NCBI GenBank assembly: GCA_933228895.1
Contig: OW121857.1
Coordinates: 74,829,672 to 74,893,671 of the forward strand
Reading direction: 5' to 3'
From: Platycnemis pennipes
Lineage: Eukaryota > Arthropoda > Insecta > Odonata > Platycnemididae
DNA: 64,000 nucleotides
This document shows positions 1-12,142 of the stretch, piece by piece (positions within the stretch are counted from its first letter, which is position 1; each line of letters begins with the position of its first letter). The notes beneath the pieces were generated by a model. It saw only the letters and a list, made by a program, of their open reading frames with translations. It searched no databases and was not told the origin of the DNA. The position numbers and the translations under genes were made by a program.

Positions 1-2800
1 TCATGGATTTCTCTATTCTCACAGGATGTGATAATTGCACTGAGCCAAAATCATAACGCGATTCATGAGGAAGGTATACGCTAATTTCCGAGTGTATGAA
101 CGATGCATATTTTGAGACTTCAGTTCTTTTCAAGGATAAACCATGTTTTGGTCAGTGACTGACTATCCAGTATCTTTGTCTGCCGGCTTCCAATAGTTAT
201 TTTGTACGAGTCTATAGGGAAGGAATTCCATTCACAAAGAAAGTGATGAACAATCATAACGGTAAATCCACTTTTTTTCATTTCCCCTTTTATAATTCTG
301 TTTTCAAAATTACTTAAAAGATAATCAGTGGAATCACCACATAGGCCATGAAGAAAAAGAGGATGCTGCACTTACCTATGTTTGGATTAAAATGGCTGAC
401 AACTACTTAATTTCTAAACAGATGGAAAATTGAAACCAGATAGTTCAAGCTGGAGGTGCCGGGATCAAGAGGAGAAATTAATAATTGTAATGCCTCGCAA
501 GCGTACCATTACGACGAAGATTAAGTTTACAAGTAAAAATTCCGAAAACAGATGGCGATAAATAAAATATTATACACACATAGGAACAAGGGCAGTCGAA
601 TTATAATGAGTTGTATGAAATGCTAAAGGTTGATACGTTTACACAGAAATTGAATTTAAAGAAAGGATCGAGAAGAAAAAATTAGAAATAGCTCTGTTTA
701 GTTCTGTACATTTTCCCTGTATCTGAATATACATGTAATCTTCTCACAGAAAGTCTAAAAAAAATGGTAATAAAGGTATGCTTCACTAAAATATGACAAT
801 AAATGAAATAATAGAAAATACGACAGCGTCTCTCCTAAAATAGATAAACTTAGATCATAGCTACATAACAATATTGAGAAGATATGACTGCATTGAAATT
901 CTTACCTAGCAACATGACTAGGACGATGATATTATCGACGTAATGAATGCTCTAGCGAATGAAACCCTCATGAAACCGAATCAATGTTACGTTAAACTGC
1001 CGTAATCGTATCCTTTGACACTAAAACGCACATTACTCGCCACGAAATAGTTTTCCTGGGCTCCACCAATCCCGTCAACGTAATCAAGGACACAACGAGC
1101 ACGAGAAAACTAGGATAAAAAGGCCATAAAAGTTTTATCCACGTAGGATTTTCACTGGATGAAGAACGACAAACTTCAACCAGTGGTAATGACGAGAACC
1201 CTATGGAAAAAATAGGTGAGGCAAATATTTTTAGTCACGAGAGAGTTGGACAAGTACTAATGAAACAGATGTCATGGGGAAAGATTTACGCATCAGACCT
1301 CTTGCGTAGTGAACACGAACGCTGAAAGCAATATCAGCGCCCTCGCGGAAACACCACAACGAATGTGAGAGCAGACTGGTAACTTTGAGAGACGAGCGCA
1401 ATTTAGATAATCAAAATTCCCGCTGTCTCCCGACGAGCAAACAAACTTGCCCAAGAACCGCACGTGCCTACAAGTGATAGATCAAGCTAATACATTAGCC
1501 ATAATCTTCCCAACTCGAGAATTTACAGGAAAGTGGGGGAGGCTGTGACGATCTCAAGTTGAGTCTGGGCTCACGTACCGAGAATTCTCGGGGAATGAAG
1601 CGGCCATTAACAGCCGTGAAATATGACTGAGCACAGAGAATGGCTTCGGAGGACTTAGAGGAGTTACATATTATGCTCAAAGCTTTTTTTATTAATGCTA
1701 GCGATTTGTCCTCGGCGACATAAAACCGATGACACCAAGCACACGCATTTAGCTACCATCCCCATAGTGATTACATCAATAAGAAATATCTATGGATGCA
1801 TAGATATTTATGCTCCAGGAATTCTTTCAAGACCTCTCCACACTATGAAATACAAAACGAAGAAATGACTTCATCTGCACAACAGAAAGTGAATCCACGC
1901 ATAAAAAAGGTATCTCGTTAGGTAGCAGTCTCATTTGGTAAATTATGCGTTGAGAGGAAAGGATGAATAGATGTTGCGAAATGTAGAAAGATGTTTGACC
2001 TGACTCTGCTAGGTGAGGATCTAGCTGTGTGATAACGTAGATACGTTGTGATTAGAAATGATTGAAATAGCTGATTACAGACATCACAAATGAAAAAATA
2101 TAGTTAATAGGAAAAATTTGGAATGGCGCTATTTTTAAGGATTGTCGCCGTAGAGTGTCGTTGTAGAGGACACCGCCCTCTAAACATAGGGTGCCTAAAA
2201 TAATAAATATATAACGAGAAATTTGAGGCAAAAACATTTTGTAGTGGATAAATATAAACAGAATAGGTTAACGCACATGCGTCAGCAATGCTCCCCTCAG
2301 GATTAACTGATTAAAGCTGAGAACGCAGCTTCCCATTATCATACTTCTTAACTCACCTACAGATCGCGAGGGAAGCACAGCTTTGAACAAAAAGAAAAAA
2401 TATCCTTGCGCAACCACCATGACGCGTCAATGCCAGAAAATACGCAGAGTTACTAGCATTCTCTACGGACCACGGTTTGAGATGACCGTGAGTGTCTACC
2501 TCACGTCGGAATCGCTCACGCCAACATAACTTGGTCACCGAGCGATACGGCTTAATCCACTCCAATCCACGCTAACAGGTATCGCTTGGTGTCACTACCG
2601 CATAGCGCCATTAAAGTCACAGCGTAGAGACTCCTTGACGGGAGGAGGGAACAGCGAATATCTGTACACCTCCAAGCACTCATAAAAGAGCTCGGATGCA
2701 CGGAGATGTAAGTCTGGATGTCTATAATGGAGGGAAAGGATGATGCGCACATCTCGAACTCCTGGGCAGATGATGACGAGAGAGCAGAGAACGGAGTAGA
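1..2800. other. Unassigned AT-rich DNA
   Basis: I see no recognisable gene, RNA or mobile element here. Open frames are short (the longest about 80 codons), carry no family motif, and look like chance frames in AT-rich DNA. Degenerate old repeats below my ability to recognise them by eye could be present. Confidence 0.5.
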
Positions 2801-3340
2801 GAGAGCCGCGTTATAGGCAGGATGGGGGACGTAGACGTGAAAGGAGGCTGGAAACCCTGGGAAGGTTTTGTAAGAGTGAGCCTATATAATCCTTGCTTTT
2901 ATGTAAGGGTACGCGGGGGGTGGGGGAGGAGGAGAGGGGGAGGGTTGGAGATAAAAAGCAAAGAGACTATATGGACCCCACTGTGCCGTTTCCCATCCCC
3001 CACGCTATTCCTCACACCACTCCTTCACCATCCCCCACAACCCTTTCACTGGCAATAGAGACGACTCCCGAGGAAGCTAGGGCATCATGGGAAAGAGGAA
3101 GAGAGGGCGACCTCCTTCTACGACACTCGTCAGTGAGCGAGGGGAGCTCGCTGGAAGGAAATGGGAGCTACCATGGGAGCTCGCGGGAAGGAAAGATGTT
3201 GGCGAGGAGGGAGATAAGTGCAGCATCACGCGGCATTTCAGTGATAGGAAACGAGGTAGGTCGGCTGGGGGGTTGCACTGTGCATAGGGCACGGAAGGAG
3301 AAGGGCTTGGGAAGTAACAATGGCGCCCTAATTTAGTGCA
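2800..3340. other. GC-rich block without a supported gene
   Basis: The composition shifts sharply to G-rich, purine-rich sequence on the plus strand, with C-rich patches near 2990-3050. Overlapping open frames exist in several phases (one of 147 codons at 2893-3336), but their translations are low-complexity Arg/Gly/Ser/Pro and match nothing I know. Open frames on both strands are expected when GC is high and stops are rare. It could be part of a CpG-rich regulatory region. Confidence 0.4.
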
Positions 3341-3659
3341 GCTTAATTACGCCTCAAAGCGACTAGCATTGTTCCTTGCCCGCGATGCATATGCACCGTG
3401 CCGGCTTAATGACGTACGGATCTTGTATACTTGAGCTCAAATCACGATCACCATTAGGGGCTCGCGCGCCGTGAAAATGCTGGCGAGCGGTTAAAAGAGA
3501 AGGAAATCCTGCGAAGTTCACGTCTCGATTGTGTGGAGCCGGCAGAGCACGTGATCGGCCGCTCCGACCTCTTCCAAGCCTACTCCTCGATTAGCACACG
3601 GTCGCAGGGAAACAAAACCCAATGAACCGAAGGTTAACATGACCACAGAACTCTTAACA

Positions 3660-4718
3660 AACTCGATTACAGGACAGTTATGAAAAATAACATAACCCAG
3701 GGTAGCGTAGTAGGTCCGTTTCTATTTCTTCTATACATTAACGATTTGGGTACCGTAAGTAGTAGTAAGCTTAGACTCTTTGCAGACGATGCGGTAGTGT
3801 ATATGGGTATATCAAAAGAAGAAGACAGGAAATCGCTTAGCAAAGATTTAAATGCAATTCAAGAGTGGTGCAACAAATGGCAGTTAGAGCTTAACCTTAA
3901 AAAGTGTGTAGCTATCAATTTTTGGAGGAGGAATAATTCGATAGAGCGTACCTATAACGAATATCGAAAACGTAGAAACCATAAGATATTTAGATGCAAC
4001 AATCACTAAGGATTTATCGTGGGGAAGACACATAAGGGAAATATGCGGCCGGGCGAAGAGAAAGCTAGGATTTATAAAAAGAGTACTTGGGAAATGTGAT
4101 GAGAAGACAAAAGAGCGATGTTACTTTTCACTAGTTAGGCCCCACCTTGAGTATGCAGCCAGTGTATGGGGTCCTAACGAATTAGGTTTGATCAGAGAAC
4201 TAGACAGTGTGCAGCGTAGAGCAGCTAGGTTCGTTAAAAGATGTTACGATAGGTTGAGTAGCGTTTCAGAATTAATACAAGAATTAGGGTGGGAATCATT
4301 ATCAGAGCGTAGGTTAAAGTACAGATTAAATCTATTAGAGAAATTTCAATCAGATAGCTTTACTGAAGATGTTAGGCACATATTAAAAACACCAGCGTAT
4401 CATGCTAGATTCGACCAGCTAAATAAGATTAGAGAGAAAGATTGTCGTACCGATACATTCAAAATGGCATTTATCTCCCGTACTATAAGAGAACAGAATA
4501 GGCATCATAGCAAAGGGATAGGTAGGGGAAATATTTTAGAGTATTCTGTAGTGCATGATGCATGTATTAACCCCTCAAATACTATAGATACTAACAATCT
4601 AGTTGCATGAGACACTTTAGTTGCTTGTTTGCATGTTAGTAGTGCATGCTTGGTGATATTCACCCCCTGCCACACACCCTCGCGGTGGCTTACACGGTAT
4701 CGTGTAGATGTAGATGAA
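3660..4718 (+). mobile_element. CR1/L2-like non-LTR retrotransposon, 5'-truncated, subfamily A
   Basis: This is the 3' end of a LINE. It starts within the reverse-transcriptase domain near the conserved (V)TQGS-type block, runs through the FADD catalytic box and thumb/C-terminal region, and ends in a short 3' UTR. The UTR carries the hairpin CCCTGCCACACACC / GGTGGCTT at 4665-4690 and a GTAGATGTAGATG tail near 4703-4715. The endonuclease and upstream RT motifs are absent, as expected for 5' truncation during target-primed reverse transcription. The 3' UTR differs from the copies at 4.9 and 22 kb but resembles the one at 39.5 kb. I place it in the CR1/L2 group by motif style; the exact clade is uncertain. 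Confidence 0.88.
3680..4610 (+). pseudogene. Reverse transcriptase remnant of CR1/L2-like LINE, frameshifted
   Basis: The first open segment (3680-4009, 109 codons) carries TQGSVVGPFLFLLYIND, followed by LRLFADDAVVY, the RT active-site box with both aspartates. Homology continues in another frame from about 3950: a KYLG-like block, DLSWGRHIRE, the RPHLEYAASVWGP block, and an open segment at 4188-4610 ending at a TGA. A frameshift near 3950 therefore breaks the frame, and the QGS block has lost its usual GVP. Compared with the minus-strand copy at 22-23 kb the proteins align along their full length but are clearly diverged. The start codon at 3680 is an internal methionine, not a true start. 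Not functional. Confidence 0.9.
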
Positions 4719-4861
4719 CCAAACACAAACGAAGCGAGCGACATCTAGAAATTAATTTCACATAATAATTATTAGAGGAACGAAAACCAGTTACACTAAT
4801 TGCAAAACCACGAGCAGTAGACACGCGTTACGTTAATAATATTAGTGATAAAATTATATAT
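4719..4861. other. Spacer between two LINE copies
   Basis: About 140 bases of AT-rich sequence separate the GTAGATG tail of the upstream copy from the 5' truncation point of the next. No feature is recognised. Confidence 0.5.
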
Positions 4862-5390
4862 ACGACGTGACTGTTGGCGTAACCAGTCTATTAAATGAAT
4901 TAAAATGGGAATCATTGTCAGATCGCAGGTTGAAATTTAGACTTAATCTCTTAAATAAATTCCAAGACAATATTTTCAGGGATGATGTTAAAAATATTTT
5001 GCGAACCCCAACTTACATTAGCAGACTGGACCAAATTCATAAAATTAGAGAAATTTATTGCCGAACTGATGGATTCAAAATGTCCTTTTTTCCTCTTACA
5101 ATTAGAGATACGAATAACGGTAAATATGTCCAATCGGAGAGTAGCAATGGATAGCATTGGTAGCTGCATGTTGGTATGAGTACTTAAAGCTAACCCTACT
5201 AACAGAATGTTCTTGCATGTTTGCTTTGAAATTTCTATCTTTTTTAAATAGTGAAGTTCTGACTGGTGTATTAATACTATTCCTTTTTTATGCATGATAT
5301 GTAGTGCATGTTTGGTGAGGAATCACCCCCTGCCACACACCTTTGTGGTGGCTTGCAGGGTATTATGTAGATGAGATATGTAGATATCAC
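4862..5390 (+). mobile_element. CR1/L2-like non-LTR retrotransposon, heavily 5'-truncated, subfamily B
   Basis: Only the last part of the ORF and the 3' UTR remain. The coding remnant is closely similar to the C-terminus of the 22-23 kb copy (TSLLNELKWESLSDRRLKFRLNL block). The 3' UTR carries the CCCTGCCACACACC / GGTGGCTTGCAGGG hairpin at about 5328-5360 and ends TATTATGTAGATGAGATATGTAGAT. The 5' breakpoint lies between about 4862 and 4878. It lies in the same orientation as the upstream copy but belongs to the other 3'-UTR subfamily, so this is two insertions rather than a local duplication. Confidence 0.88.
4867..5154 (+). pseudogene. C-terminal fragment of CR1/L2-like reverse transcriptase
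   Basis: A 95-codon open frame matching the last ~100 residues of the minus-strand copy at 22195-23178, including LKWESLSDRRLKFRLNLL, DDVKNILRTPTY, the CRTD.FKMSFFP block and the end NNGKYV.SESSN. It has no RT catalytic motifs. The frame is still open to the element's normal stop, suggesting a fairly recent insertion. Translation of this fragment is not expected. Confidence 0.88.
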
Positions 5391-8300
5391 GAACAGGGTT
5401 GTGATACTGTTTGGCGAAATCAATGGAGTATGAGGTAAAGGAAGTCATTGTGACAGCCAGTAAGTAACTAAATAACCGGATGAGTTCGATTTCCTAATTA
5501 TCGATTAAGATTTTTGAACCAATGCCATAACTATGCATCCTTCTCCTCTTACCTCCAAATAAAATAAATATTAGAACAAGAATTCACGAGGTATAAAGCT
5601 GTGTACCGCATTGAAAACAGGCTTCGTGGACGACTAAATTTCAATTATTCATCACATCTTCACGCATAAACTTTTAAATGAAGAATAATATTATTCCTGC
5701 CGGAGTATTTTATCAAATGATATGTTTGTTTATCAAGAACTTCATGCGACAAAAGCGATTTAAAAGCATACAAAGGAGTTTTTCCACTTTCCACGTTTCG
5801 GGGTTATTTTCATTTGACTCTTATTTCCTGTTAAATAAATATGCCTTATGATTAATGCTATTTAGCAAAACGAATTTACAAGCCGCGATCTCACATAATT
5901 AGGAAAACAAAAGAACATTTTCCTCATTGCCATCAATACGTTTCGAATGAGTACCTATTCAATAAAATAGTCAGAAAATAACCGAATGTTTATGGCACCG
6001 AGTTCAACGAAATTTTCATTTCACTGGAAATGAGAGTGCTTTATTCCGAAATGCATTCAATTATAGGGTCTAACATAATAATTAGTTAGGAAGAATTCAA
6101 GGTAACACAGAACAATACTCGAGCGATTAATCCGAAGAATGGTTGGCAGCAATTTGGTTGAAACACGTTCCCCATTCTTCACGATTCTCCACTTTTATTT
6201 TTCCTTAGTTGAAAAGCATCAGAAGGTGGCAGGGAATGCGGAAGAAACATGCCGAAAGATTCAATGGGTCGCTTAAGGCCATGGAAGAATAAATACAGTT
6301 TCTAGGCAACTGGGTACAAGAGATAAAAAAAGAGGAGGAATTTTGGGTGTCAAGAAAGGATGAAGGAAGCCTACTGAGCTAAATTTTGTAACAGATAACG
6401 GCAGTGGATGACCGTGGCTACCACTTGGTTCAGATAATTTTTTTACCCACTCAAACCAAAGTCAAAGAAGAGACTATCTTTGATATCATGCAGGACACAC
6501 TGATGCTAATATAAGATCAAATTTTCTAACATTCTTCTCGAGTAAACAGGTGAGTGTAGCCTTTTACAGAAGTATTATATCACTTTCACCGCCAAGAAGA
6601 TGAAATCAAGGAGATAGTTAATTTCCTGCCAAACCACTTCCCATTACAATCATTCCCTCAGCTTCACGCTTGGATTGGCAAAGGGCAAGCAAGCGATCAT
6701 TGTGCCGCTAAGGGATACCACGCGTGGGGGAGACACGAGAGCAAGACTTGGACGAATTCCACATTCGATGTGAAAAGTCATCACGACCGGTTTCTACGTG
6801 TTGTCTCACCGTTCCACGAAAGGGCTTTCCGCACTCCCCGTACCACTACAACGAATCATGACGAGATGATCAGCGTCGCGCGGGAAATAGGATCCCTCGA
6901 CCCTACATAAGTAGAGATTACAACCATCTATTTCAACATATTGGCACTTGGCAAAACAGTCGAAAACCTCAGAATTTTTACGTTAGAACCGAAGTGTGAG
7001 AAATGAAAATATAACGGCATTGATGAAGGATAAAATGGTAATATCAACTGAGACATTGTATGTACACCGCTTGCCAAAGGTAATACTCTTCTCAGAGGCA
7101 TTCTATTGGTCCTAACTTTTCATTAAAAAGCAACTCGAACATAATCCCAAGATGATCCTCAAACTCGTGTATAAGTGCTCTAAGAGCTCTCTCACCTACG
7201 CATCAATCAATTTAACGTAGTAGGTAATCAAAAAAAGGCTTCAAGTTTCTCTCAATGCAATCGACCAAGAGGGTTCCGGTAGTACCTATGTGAGCGTCGC
7301 GTTAGTAAATCACATTATAATTGAGATAGGATTGTCTAATTAATCATGCTACTTAATTCACGTTTAAGACGCTATGGTGATTCCACATCATGGATATTTT
7401 TGCACGGACATGTGCATAAACATCATATATATCATTTTGCCGCTATTCATTGATTCAGGAACACCTGCCCCAATATCTGACGGCTAGTTTCTATACCTAC
7501 TATACTAATTCCATACTGGGGGTCTGATTCCACCCGAAGAATACATATATCATTCCGATGTAACGCTTTCTTTCATACACGAAATCAGAACGCAAATTGG
7601 TAAACTGACGCATTACATGCGCTGTACTACGGAGGTAGTTTTCTTATTGCTCACGGAATACCCTGCGAGAGGGAGTCATGAGCCACTATCACGGACACTG
7701 ATAAAGTTCAAAGAAAAATTCAGCGACCAATCACACTTTTTCCCAGTTCCTGCTATCGCCCTTTCCACCACCTCTAAGTGAACGCAATAAAAGCGAATAT
7801 GGAAAGAGCAATAAACGCCTTTTATGAGCACCTCAATTCGTGACAGTGAACCATAACTTTCCATCCGCATGGGAGAGGATTTATCCTTTTAAAATAAACA
7901 AAAAAATGACCATTTATTCATCAAAAAGTGCACTGCATCACGTTTTAGAGGTGATTTTTCTTTTAAAGAACATTACCAAGCAATTGAACCAAAACATAAA
8001 CCACGCTAGATGGCTTATATGGCCGTATTTTTTAGTTTCATTGGGTATTAACCTTAATCGGGTTAAAAACAAGAAGTCGTCTACCGTAAATTCTAGCTGC
8101 AAGGGGTCAGTAGGCCGGCAAATTACTCCTAAATAGGTGTGCACTTGAATAGATTACAGAAACTCGTTTGAACTGACGTTTCGGACGAGCGTCAAAGATG
8201 ATGGAAAAACACAATGCAATCCATTTTGGGCTCTTTTGAATCCAACACCGCCAAAAGAGAAAAAAAAACTCTCAAGCGCATTCGTAAAATAACGAAAAGG

Positions 8301-8427
8301 AGTCCATTTGCCGCGGGGATACGAACGAATTTCGATGTACCCTCTCTCCCCATGCCCTGACAAGGGCACGAACAAAAAACACACGCCGACAAGCGAACTC
8401 ATGACCAGGGTAGCCAACCGACGCATT
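5391..8427. other. Unassigned AT-rich DNA
   Basis: Three kilobases with no recognised gene or element. Open frames are short and unconvincing. A polypurine stretch at about 6318-6370 is unremarkable. Confidence 0.5.
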
Positions 8428-8470
8428 TTCACCCGGAGACTCGGGGTGAAACAACGTTTCTCCGGGTGAA
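8428..8470. repeat. Short GC-rich inverted repeat
   Basis: TTCACCCGGAGA at 8428-8439 is repeated as its exact reverse complement at 8459-8470, with a 19-base spacer that itself contains a GGGTGAAA copy. It could form a 12-bp hairpin. No coding or terminator context is visible. Confidence 0.6.
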
Positions 8471-8765
8471 TAGTCGCGCTTCAATACCCTCAGACCCGCG
8501 GATTAACAATTCGGGGTAGGCGACCGACACGATGGTCATTTCCGCCCTTCGCGGATAGAAATTACATTAAAATTGTAAATGAGTAGGAATTTGAGGAACG
8601 GAAGAATGTTGGAATGAAAACTGACGCTGGCATTAGACTACCTTTAACGTATGGCGCCAAGGGGTCGGCAGTTTTACATCCCATCCTAAGGAAGGAGCAC
8701 TGAAATCTGAGTGTTATCCACACAGTAACCAAAAGGGGAACGGTATAGTAATGAAAAACTTGTCA
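8471..8765. other. Unassigned sequence
   Basis: No recognisable feature. Minus-strand open frames over 8154-8484 run through the hairpin and have no family motif. Confidence 0.4.
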
Positions 8766-8845
8766 CGTTAGGGATTCGAACCTGGAGTATTAAGATGGGA
8801 AGCCAGTTATCTAGGTACCACACCATCCCGATCTTACCGGGTCCG
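8766..8845 (-). mobile_element. tRNA-derived SINE head
   Basis: Read on the minus strand this is tRNA-like: an A-box-like GGTGTGGTACC followed by a B-box AGGTTCGAATCCC (reverse complement at about 8771-8783), with TGGCTTCCCATC between them as in the heads at 47.6 and 59.8 kb. The sequence continues without tRNA character toward lower coordinates, as for a SINE body. The cloverleaf is incomplete, so it is not a working tRNA gene. Confidence 0.65.
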
Positions 8846-9440
8846 CGTCAGGTGCAAGAGAATCAACTGTAACTTTTATATTGACGCAGATATTCCGCCA
8901 ATAATACATTTATTGATCATAAAATTCATATGTAAAAAAATAAAACTAATTTTCACGCGCTATCAAACAATAAAACATATTTTGGCCTAAGTATTCCGTT
9001 TCTTCGTGTCTCATTGGGTTCAGAACAGTAATTGTCGAGTAAACACCCCACAGCTTCGTAAATTGTGACAGCATGTAAATATTTTCTATAAAACAATGCA
9101 ATATATATTATAATTATAAAAAATATCTAGTGAAATTTTGTAATAAATAAGAATCATTGATTAAACCTGCATCTTAATCAGTCAATTACTACATTGCATC
9201 CGAAACATAGTAACAAAGTAAAAAAGGTGGTCTGTTAAGATTTTCCGGGTTGCAGACTGAAATCTCCGGGTCGGGAAAGCCTTACAGTTGGTAAACCTAC
9301 ACACGACCTGATGGAACGTCCAAACAAAGGAAAGTTGCAGCGTGGACGAACGAACGGCGAGTTTTTGCTCACCGGGCCAACATTTCGGAATCAGCATCCA
9401 TTACGGCCCGCGATACAAATAAATCAACCCGAGACACGGA
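8846..9440. other. AT-rich unassigned DNA
   Basis: Strongly AT-rich with many TATA/ATAA runs at 9080-9150. Nothing recognised. Confidence 0.5.
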
Positions 9441-10120
9441 CATTAAAAAATGCCGCGGATAAATCCTAGGGACGGAGAGGGTGGGAGAGTCGCAAGGGGT
9501 TCTGGGAATAAAAAATACGCTACCCTCGGGAACTCACAGGGATGGGTCCCGGACAGTGCCGGAGTGCGGTCCAAGGAAACGCGTGGAAATGCAAATTCAG
9601 GCCAGGAGCAATACTTTCCCGGGCCCGAAAAACCAATTCTTAGGGCCCAGAAAGCTCAATGCGGGTCCCTTCTCCCTCCCATCCACCCATGCTCCCCGCT
9701 AAATCCGACCCCCGCGATAACCTACCGTAATTTCCCCTTCGAAACCCAATTTACATAGATATCCCTCCTCTCATCCTAATCCTTGCCCATCCCACCCGTG
9801 ACGGGAGAGAGGGAAGGAATAAAATTAAGGGGGGAGGATCTTGTGGAAAGAGGGAGGCATCTCACCCAGCACTCGCTCACGACGTCACCTCATTTTCACC
9901 CCACCCGTATCTCCCATCCCAATTCCAGCATACACTGCCGTCTCATTGGAGAAAGTCATCTCTTGCCTCCGTAAGGAGAAATTCCGGCTCTTGGCCCGCC
10001 TCTCCTTCCTCCCCCCACCTTTTACTCTTTCCTCCACCGCCCCATTCTCTCAATCACCCGTCCTGTCAAATGCCTCGCGCCCTACCCCCCACGCCCCTCA
10101 AAGCGAGGCGTTTCTGTCAC
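9440..10120. other. GC-rich block
   Basis: GC-rich sequence with G/purine-rich then C/T-rich halves. Overlapping open frames (for example 9450-9758 and 9841-10155, about 100 codons each) have low-complexity Pro/Ser/Arg composition and no motif. I do not call them genes. Together with the adjacent transcription-factor-like sites it may be the flank of a promoter. Confidence 0.4.
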
Positions 10121-10129
10121 ACAGTGCTC

Positions 10130-10175
10130 GATCCGCCATCTTCCGCGCCCGCTGACGTGCCTGCTGATTGGAGGA
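10130..10175. promoter_or_regulatory. Promoter-like cluster: YY1-like, CRE-like and CCAAT sites
   Basis: Within 40 bases I see CCGCCATCTTCC (10133-10144, matching the YY1 core GCCATCTT), TGACGT (10153-10158, a CRE half site with flanking G) and ATTGG (10167-10171, reversed CCAAT box). Such clusters mark TATA-less housekeeping promoters in animals. No adjoining exon can be recognised, so direction and target are unknown. Confidence 0.35.
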
Positions 10176-10239
10176 ATTTTCGCACAGACGTCGTTGCCGT
10201 AGAGGAAAGAGCTGATGAGGAAAATGGGCAGTAAGGTGG

Positions 10240-10277
10240 CCGGAGAGAGAAAGAAAGAAAGAAAGAAAGAAAGGGAG
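10240..10277 (+). repeat. (GAAA)n microsatellite
   Basis: A run of six or more GAAA units preceded by GAGAGA and followed by GGGAGGAAGG. A simple-sequence tract. Confidence 0.9.
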
Positions 10278-11504
10278 GAAGGGGATTAAAATACTGCTTC
10301 CAATCCTTGTTCCTGGAATCGTTAAAAACTCGTAACATTGGCCACCAGCAAGAGGAATAGAACCACAAACTGTTATAACTAGCAGAAATTAAGATAAGAA
10401 CGCCCCTTAGACTTTTAGTACTTGAAACGATGCTTTTCTATGGATTTATCGGGGTGATCACAAAATTTTATCCGACCGCAACGGCAGTATGATAAAAATC
10501 TACGATTAAATCGCTCTAATAAACCATTTTTTGCAGCAATAGCCCTCCAACTGCCACTCGATACCCACATCCAACCGTACTCGCACATGAGTTACCATGA
10601 ATGTTGAAAAAAAATTGATAACGATTGGGATCTACAGAGTAGAGGGTATTTTATCCAAGTCCTTGCGGTATTAAAAAAAACTTAATTAGATGCTTTGAAA
10701 TGACGAACTTTCTCGGCGAGACGGAAGAATAATTCAACCACTTACTGTTGGATAGGAATCGACCATTATCCAACGTAACAAATTGAGTATCAAGGCCGAA
10801 ATCACACGAAAGGCGAACTCATTTCTAGGGATAGTCACAGGGAATGAACTCAGCCGGGAAATAGGAGCGGAATTTTAATGACGCAATTGCATGCCACCGG
10901 CAAAGTATGCATCAAAGTGGCTAGGAGCGGGAAATAAAGAAGGGATAAATAATAAAAAAAAGAGCCCCGAAAGCATTCATTTCCAACATGCCGCGAATAA
11001 AGTAACCGCTCCAACATATATTGCGCTCCGCGAGAGCGGAATAGGTTGGTGGCGAAAGCACCCAAGGAGCACCAAATTAGGAGCTCTTCGCCGGGATAAG
11101 ATCCCATTCCCAGCCAGAATACAGCAGCGAAATAAAGAAAAAATACGACCGGATGAGTAAAGAAGGGTAGGGAGAGAGAGAGAGACAAGAGGATCGAGGA
11201 GAGAAGAGTGGAAAATTTCCCTCGGTGAAATAGTACACTCGTCCCAGTTCTGTTACAACCGCTAGACACCACCCACAATTTTCGGCTCCCACAGACTCCC
11301 TCGAGATGCCTCCCTCCATGGTGATCCCCCTGGATATATCACGCGCCAATGAGCGCATTTAAGTGTTCCGCATGCGCTCCCTTCGTGCCGGAAAAAATGT
11401 GCGCAAAAAATTAATACAAACTACATGCATGTATGCACTCTGGTATTTTGGGCTCATTTGTGTTTTCAAGTTTGTTCCCGCACTAATACGCACTTCAGAC
11501 CGGA
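10278..11504. other. Unassigned DNA
   Basis: No recognised gene. Minus-strand frames such as 10850-11278 (142 codons) are Ser/Leu/Phe-rich because they read through a purine-rich strand; they show no motif. A (GA)n patch lies at about 11172-11184. Confidence 0.45.
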
Positions 11505-11768
11505 GGGAAAGGATGAAAATGGGAGGGAATGGAGGAAGAGAGGAAAGAAACCCGGCGTCGGCATTATCCTGCTCTTAACGAAAAGGCTCCAGAAGGGGAC
11601 CATAGCTTAACGTCCCATGCGACGGACGGAGTACTGTACTCGAATGTTCTCCACAGAAGTAGGGGTCAGTTTATGAAAGATGATACTTCCACCGCCGGGA
11701 TTCGATCCCGAGCCCACCCTGTGAGAGGCGAGTACTCCAACCACTACACCAACCAAGCTCCTTTCTTT
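11505..11768 (-). mobile_element. tRNA-derived SINE, near full length
   Basis: On the minus strand the head reads GCTTGGTTGGTGTAGTGG (A-box, complement near 11740-11755) then GGGATCGAATCCC (B-box, complement at 11697-11709). A body follows with the recurring blocks GTCGCATGGGACGTTAA, GTTAAGAGCAGGATAATGCC and GACGCCGGGTTTCTTTCC, ending in a purine/pyrimidine-skewed tail near 11510. The same body blocks recur at 18.0, 18.7-19.7, 25.6, 42.2 and 47.6 kb, so it is a dispersed family. A-box and B-box would act as an internal RNA polymerase III promoter. The plus-strand open frame 11529-11798 is a shadow. Confidence 0.85.
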
Positions 11769-12068
11769 GAGCGGCGAACCACGGAAGAGGGTGGATAACC
11801 CATACTTGAGTCACGCGATTGTTAACTATAGATAAGCCCCCTTCAGTCAATATCAAGTGATAAAAGAAACAACTGCATAATAGGTTGATAGTTTAGTAAT
11901 TGTCTTCCAACAATATTTTCAGAATTTAATAAAAATCCAACATCGATTTACGAATAAATTCACCGCTCAAAATAATTAACCTTGAGAGATGATAACAAAT
12001 TCAAATTTTACAAGTTGGATTTAACGCTTATTACAACATAAAAGTATCAGCAATCTAACGTGTTCTGG
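11769..12068. other. Unassigned AT-rich DNA
   Basis: Nothing recognised. Confidence 0.4.
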
Positions 12069-12142
12069 ACGGAGAACGCAGTTAGGTAAAGCGCCGGCTT
12101 GGTGACACAAAGTATGTAGGTTCAAATCTCTTGTTGGGTGCA
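12069..12142 (+). mobile_element. tRNA-like SINE head or tRNA pseudogene
   Basis: GCAGTTAGGTAAAGCGCCGGCTT resembles a D-arm/A-box, followed about 35 bases on by a B-box-like AGGTTCAAATCTC at 12118-12130. The body downstream does not match the main SINE family. It is too degenerate to be a functional tRNA. Confidence 0.5.

Noticed and set aside
10253..10275. Regulatory polypurine site
   Set aside because: It is a plain (GAAA)n microsatellite.
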